In this document: in pieces, positions 61,205-64,000 of the stretch | How the letters are laid out: every line of letters begins with the position of its first letter | Numbering within the stretch: position 1 is the stretch's first letter | Assembly: GCF_050122995.1 (NCBI RefSeq) | Contig: NZ_JBNLIA010000004.1 | Location: 62,001 to 126,000 of the forward strand | Reading direction: 5' to 3' | DNA from: Haloparvum alkalitolerans | GTDB taxonomy: Archaea; Halobacteriota; Halobacteria; Halobacteriales; Haloferacaceae | Length of the DNA stretch: 64,000 nucleotides | Program-made: the position numbers and the translations under genes | The notes under the pieces: model-generated | Told to the model about the DNA's origin: nothing | Seen by the model: the letters and a program-made list of their open reading frames with translations, nothing else | Database searches by the model: none

Positions 61205-61297
61205 CTGGCCGACTGCGACCGACTTCTCTCGCGGACCGCCCGCGAACCGTTTCGATGCCGACGCTCGGACAGCGACGAGCGGCCGCGCTCCGCGCGG

Positions 61298-62182
61298 TCA
61301 GTCCCGGTCCAGCACGGTCGCCCCCTCGCCGATCCGGGTCTGGTAGGCGCGCGACTCCACGCTCGCCTCGGCGAACGCGTCCACCATCGCGGCGGCGATG
61401 TCGCGGCGGCGTTCCTCCGGACAGGCCGCGATGACGGTCGGGCCGGCACCGCTGACCGTGACGCCGGTCGCGCCCGCCGCGACCGCCGCCTCGTGGACGT
61501 CCTCGTACCCGGTGATGAGCCGTGCGCGGGCGGGCGTGACGACCGGGTCGTCCATGCCCGTCCCCACGAGGTTCGGGTCCGAGCGGCACATGCCGACCGC
61601 GAGCGTCGCGGCGTTGCCGACCGTCTCCACGAGTTCGTCCATGGTGGCGTTCTCGGGGACGACGCGCCGCGCGTCGCGGGTCGAGACCGCGACCTCCGGC
61701 AGACAGGTGACGAGCGGTACGTCGGCGTCCACGGAGTGCGTCCCGTGGCCGGTCGTCACCGTGAAGCCGCCGAGGATCGCCGGCGCGACGTTGTCCGCGT
61801 GCGCGACGCCCGAGACGACGGCCTCGCCCTCCGCGGCGATGGGGACGAGCTCCTCGCGGGAGAGCCCGCGGTCGTACAGCTCGTTGAGTCCGACCGCCGC
61901 GGCCGCGGCGCTGGCCGCCGACGAGCCGAGTCCGGAGGCGGGCCGGATGCCCTTGTCGATGTGGATGTGAGCGGGTGCGTCCAGCGCCTCGACGACCGCG
62001 CCGACCGTGTTCTCCTCGGGGTCTTCGGGGATGTACTGCGAGCCGACGCCCGTCACCTCGATGGTGGTGGTCTCGGCCCGCTCGACGGAGACGACGTCGG
62101 CCGGGCGCGAGAGCGCGGCCCCGAACACGTCGAAGCCGCTGCCGAGGTTGGCGCTCGTCGCCGGCGCCCGTACCGTGATCAT
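61298..62182 (-). CDS. thrB: Homoserine kinase
   Basis: A 294-residue GHMP kinase that phosphorylates homoserine for threonine synthesis. RAPATSANLGSGFDVFGAAL, the ATP-binding PASGLGSSAASAAAAAVGLN, and SGAGPTVIAACPEE near the C-terminus are characteristic. It is convergent with pdxS. Standard family length. Confidence 0.95.
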   Translation of the reverse strand: MITVRAPATSANLGSGFDVFGAALSRPADVVSVERAETTTIEVTGVGSQYIPEDPEENTVGAVVEALDAPAHIHIDKGIRPASGLGSSAASAAAAAVGLNELYDRGLSREELVPIAAEGEAVVSGVAHADNVAPAILGGFTVTTGHGTHSVDADVPLVTCLPEVAVSTRDARRVVPENATMDELVETVGNAATLAVGMCRSDPNLVGTGMDDPVVTPARARLITGYEDVHEAAVAAGATGVTVSGAGPTVIAACPEERRRDIAAAMVDAFAEASVESRAYQTRIGEGATVLDRD

Positions 62183-62237
62183 GCAGGTGGGTAACCGCCT
62201 GCGGTGAAAAAGGGGCTGGTTCGCGGAACGCTCGCCG

Positions 62238-62501
62238 TCACTCGGACGCGGTCGTCCACAGCAGCGGCCCGATCAGGATCAACGCGATCCCGAGGAGGAC
62301 GTACACGGTTGGCAGCAGGGTGAACGGCATGATCATGAAGATGAGCCCGAACAGCGTCACGTTGGCCGCGAGCGCCTCCTGGGACTTCAGCGGTAGCACC
62401 CCGAGCGTCGTGACTGCGAACGCCAAGAGCAGTACGTGCCCCACGTGGTAATCCAGCAGGAAACTGTCTATGAGCTGCAGGGGGAGCATTCTTGGTTCCA
62501 C
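62238..62501 (-). CDS. Small membrane protein
   Basis: An 87-residue protein starting at ATG 62501 or at the ATG four codons later (MLPLQLIDSFLLDYHVGHVL). Three hydrophobic spans are visible (VLLLAFAVTTLGVLPL, VTLFGLIFMIMPFTLLPTVY, VLLGIALILIGPLLW). It is just upstream of thrB on the same strand, separated by 55 bases. Function unknown, but composition looks like a real gene. Confidence 0.7.
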   Translation of the reverse strand: MEPRMLPLQLIDSFLLDYHVGHVLLLAFAVTTLGVLPLKSQEALAANVTLFGLIFMIMPFTLLPTVYVLLGIALILIGPLLWTTASE

Positions 62502-62683
62502 CTGCGGCTGATTCGCGCATTAAAGTTCCGTTTCGGAGGGGAGATGCCGTCGACGCGCTCCGCGAACCGCGACGATCGCTCCATTCGGTATGGTCGTCGC
62601 TCTGGTGCCCCGATCACCACACAGTTTTCCGATGCCGATCGTGTCAGAGCGCACTAATTATTAATTCTGATACCCAATCCCAC

Positions 62684-62692
62684 AGATATAAG
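62684..62692 (+). promoter_or_regulatory. TATA box upstream of pilin genes
   Basis: AGATATAAG is a strong match. Transcription would start near 62715-62720 and give a leader of about 120 bases, which is unusual in haloarchaea. Confidence 0.55.
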
Positions 62693-62748
62693 TCTCGGAG
62701 AGGAGTTCCTGCGGCTAGACGCACACGACTCGGTACGAAAGGGGGGCC

Positions 62749-62777
62749 GACCAGTGGGTTCCGAGAACCCGTTGGTC
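62749..62777 (+). other. 29-base hairpin in pilin leader
   Basis: GACCAGTGGGTTC and GAACCCGTTGGTC form a 13-pair stem (two G-U wobbles) with a CGA loop. On DNA the match has two mismatches; as RNA it is fully paired, which favours an RNA role. Confidence 0.5.
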
Positions 62778-62821
62778 ATCTAATAGGTTTGGCTGTTAGA
62801 CCTTACCTCTTTCGCTCGGGT

Positions 62822-62840
62822 TGGTGTGTCCGATACACCA
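62822..62840 (+). promoter_or_regulatory. Hairpin abutting the pilin start codon
   Basis: TGGTGT and ACACCA (62822-62827, 62835-62840) pair with a seven-base loop, and the stem ends exactly at ATG 62841. It could control translation initiation. Confidence 0.45.
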
Positions 62841-63302
62841 ATGCAACTACGCAACCTACTGTCAGACGATCGGGCGGTGAGTCCGGTTATTGGCGTGATC
62901 CTCATGGTCGCCATCACCGTGATTCTCGCCGCCGTGATCGGGACGTTCGTTCTCGGTCTCGGTGACTCGGTGCAGCAGACAAGTCCGTCCGCGAGTTTCG
63001 GCTTCGACTACGGTGACACGCCCGCGGACAACGTGACGATTGCCCACGAGGGCGGCGACTCGATCGACAACTCGACGCTTTCGGTCAACGTGGAGGGGGC
63101 GGATGAAGGAACGTGGCCGGAGGCTGACGGAACGGTAAGCGCCGGGAGTTCGATAACTCTCGGGAGCGATGCTGCGGCAGATATCACGAGCACCCAATTT
63201 GATGCGGGCGCGTGGTCTGGCGAGGAGATACGCATCGTCTGGACTTCCAACGATGGTTCCAGTTCCCAGACTGTGGGGAGCTCCACCGCACCGAGTAACT
63301 AA
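62841..63302 (+). CDS. Type IV pilin
   Basis: A 153-residue archaeal pilin. The short N-terminus MQLRNLLSDDRAVSPVIGVI and the hydrophobic helix that follows (LMVAITVILAAVIGTFVLG) match the haloarchaeal class III-like prepilins processed by PibD, which assemble into adhesion pili. The remainder is Ser/Thr/Asp/Gly-rich surface domain ending IVWTSNDGSSSQTVG. The start at ATG 62841 is preferred over GTG 62826, because it gives the usual short leader. It ends two bases before the next pilin gene. Confidence 0.88.
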   Translation: MQLRNLLSDDRAVSPVIGVILMVAITVILAAVIGTFVLGLGDSVQQTSPSASFGFDYGDTPADNVTIAHEGGDSIDNSTLSVNVEGADEGTWPEADGTVSAGSSITLGSDAAADITSTQFDAGAWSGEEIRIVWTSNDGSSSQTVGSSTAPSN

Positions 63303-63304
63303 CG

Positions 63305-63859
63305 ATGGAAATACGTAGCATATTCACGGACGATCGTGCTGTCTCGCCGGTCATTGGGGTCATCCTCATGGTCGCGATTACTGTCATCCTCGCGGCCGTC
63401 ATCGGGACATTCGTGCTCGGGCTCGGCGATTCGCTGCAGACGCAGAGCCCGTCTGTGTCTTTCGCCGGTGATCAGGGAACGACGACGATCAACAACAGCG
63501 GTGGGTCCGACGTTGACGTGACCTCGCTAACCATCTCCCATGAGGGTGGTGACAGTGTTTCCGAGAGTCAGTTGAGCGTAACCGTCAGCGGCAACACCGC
63601 CTATGGCTACAACACCACGAGCGAGGAAGCCGAAGCCGTCTGGAACGGATCGGGCGACGTGCAAGCCGGATCCAGCGTGACGGTCGTCGCATCCAGTTCG
63701 GGATCCGCGAGCGGCCAGTACACCACGAGCGGAGGCGCCATTGACGGAGTAGACACCGGAAGTGCGACCGGTCTCTCCGAGGGTGACACCGCGCGTGTCA
63801 TCTGGACCTCGAACGACGGATCCAGTTCGCAGACGCTGTTCACCCGCGACATCAACTAG
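63305..63859 (+). CDS. Type IV pilin, paralogue of the preceding one
   Basis: A 184-residue pilin. MEIRSIFTDDRAVSPVIGVI and the following helix are almost identical to the previous protein, and the C-terminus repeats VIWTSNDGSSSQT. The middle differs and is richer in Ser/Gly (VVASSSGSASGQYTTSGGAI). Two bases separate it from the first pilin, so they are one transcript. N-glycosylation sequons such as NNSG and NTTS occur. Confidence 0.88.
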   Translation: MEIRSIFTDDRAVSPVIGVILMVAITVILAAVIGTFVLGLGDSLQTQSPSVSFAGDQGTTTINNSGGSDVDVTSLTISHEGGDSVSESQLSVTVSGNTAYGYNTTSEEAEAVWNGSGDVQAGSSVTVVASSSGSASGQYTTSGGAIDGVDTGSATGLSEGDTARVIWTSNDGSSSQTLFTRDIN

Positions 63860-63876
63860 CGCGCTATCGAAGCGCG
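63860..63876 (+). terminator. Hairpin after pilin genes
   Basis: CGCGCT-ATCGA-AGCGCG begins directly after the stop of the second pilin and is followed by TTCCCC. A plausible transcription terminator or 3' end stabiliser. Confidence 0.5.
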
Positions 63877-63900
63877 TTCCCCATTATTCACTCATACCGC

Positions 63901-64000
63901 ATGCCAATCACGGCCGCCGCAGTCGCTCGAACATACTCCGCTCGCGAGTATCCCGACCCGTTCCAGAAGGTGCTCGACTACCGGCGCGTCCAGCAGTACG
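63901..64000 (+). CDS. Start of an unidentified gene, cut by the window edge
   Basis: ATG 63901 opens a frame with MPITAAAVARTYSAREYPDP and QKVLDYRRVQQY, running off the window. The composition is that of a real protein. It resembles N-termini of some haloarchaeal helix-turn-helix-type proteins, but 33 residues are too few to name it. Confidence 0.5.
   Translation, partial: MPITAAAVARTYSAREYPDPFQKVLDYRRVQQY

Larger units (their letters stand above)
62502..62840. other. AT-richer upstream region of the pilin genes
   Basis: About 340 bases, less GC-rich than the rest of the window. It holds a TATA box, a 29-base hairpin and a hairpin touching the pilin ATG. No gene is supported. The base composition shift could point to transfer or to special control. 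Confidence 0.55.

Overview
This window is from the chromosome of a haloarchaeon (class Halobacteria). The evidence is the very high GC, the strongly acidic proteins, a complete archaeal-type S10/spc ribosomal operon ending in secY, archaeal SecD/SecF, Pus10, Cdc48, an archaeal heme pathway and archaeal type IV pilins. A genus such as Halorubrum is a guess from general character and cannot be shown from the sequence alone.

Region 1 (1-28,000) is mostly core metabolism and housekeeping. It holds a site-2 protease, two tandem moeA genes (the second fused to a binding-protein domain), a thioesterase, an M23-like protein, a lipoate-ligase-like protein, eS6, and a heme cluster (fused AhbA/AhbB siroheme decarboxylase, Met8-like dehydrogenase, HemA). 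These are followed by LarC with histidine-rich inserts, Cdc48, an ABC exporter, Pus10, RNase HII, SecD/SecF, a MaoC-type hydratase, a membrane-bound molybdopterin oxidoreductase and a tRNA-Gly. Short repeats sit between several genes, the most striking just after cdc48 (16,728-17,133).

Region 2 (28,000-42,550) is one long ribosomal protein operon on the plus strand. It starts with a SPOUT-type RNA methyltransferase gene and runs uL3, uL4, uL23, uL2, uS19, uL22, uS3, uL29, RNase P protein 1, uS17, uL14, uL24, eS4, uL5, uS14, uS8, uL6, eL32, eL19, uL18, uS5, uL30, uL15, SecY. Nearly all junctions overlap by 1-10 bases or are separated by only a few bases, which implies coupled translation.

Region 3 (42,604-60,203) is the most interesting part: an accessory block directly after secY. 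It encodes a 1,202-residue tubulin/FtsZ-superfamily GTPase with a GGGTGSG signature, two membrane-embedded P-loop GTPases, a third membrane protein that appears to share their membrane module but lacks the P-loop, two large coiled-coil proteins each with a membrane anchor, a small anchored protein with a repeat linker, and an Mrr-like nuclease fused to a multi-span membrane domain. Four genes form a leftward operon, two run rightward from a central promoter region, and two more run leftward. I propose that these genes act together as a membrane-associated system with a filament or sensor (tubulin-like), GTPase switches, coiled-coil scaffolds and a nuclease effector. A defence or cell-organisation role is inference.

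Region 4 (60,296-64,000) returns to core genes (pdxS, thrB, a small membrane protein) and then two tandem type IV pilin genes with near-identical ends and divergent middles, and the start of an unidentified gene cut by the window edge. Most genes have a TATA-like element about 22-33 bases before the start codon, which fits leaderless transcription.
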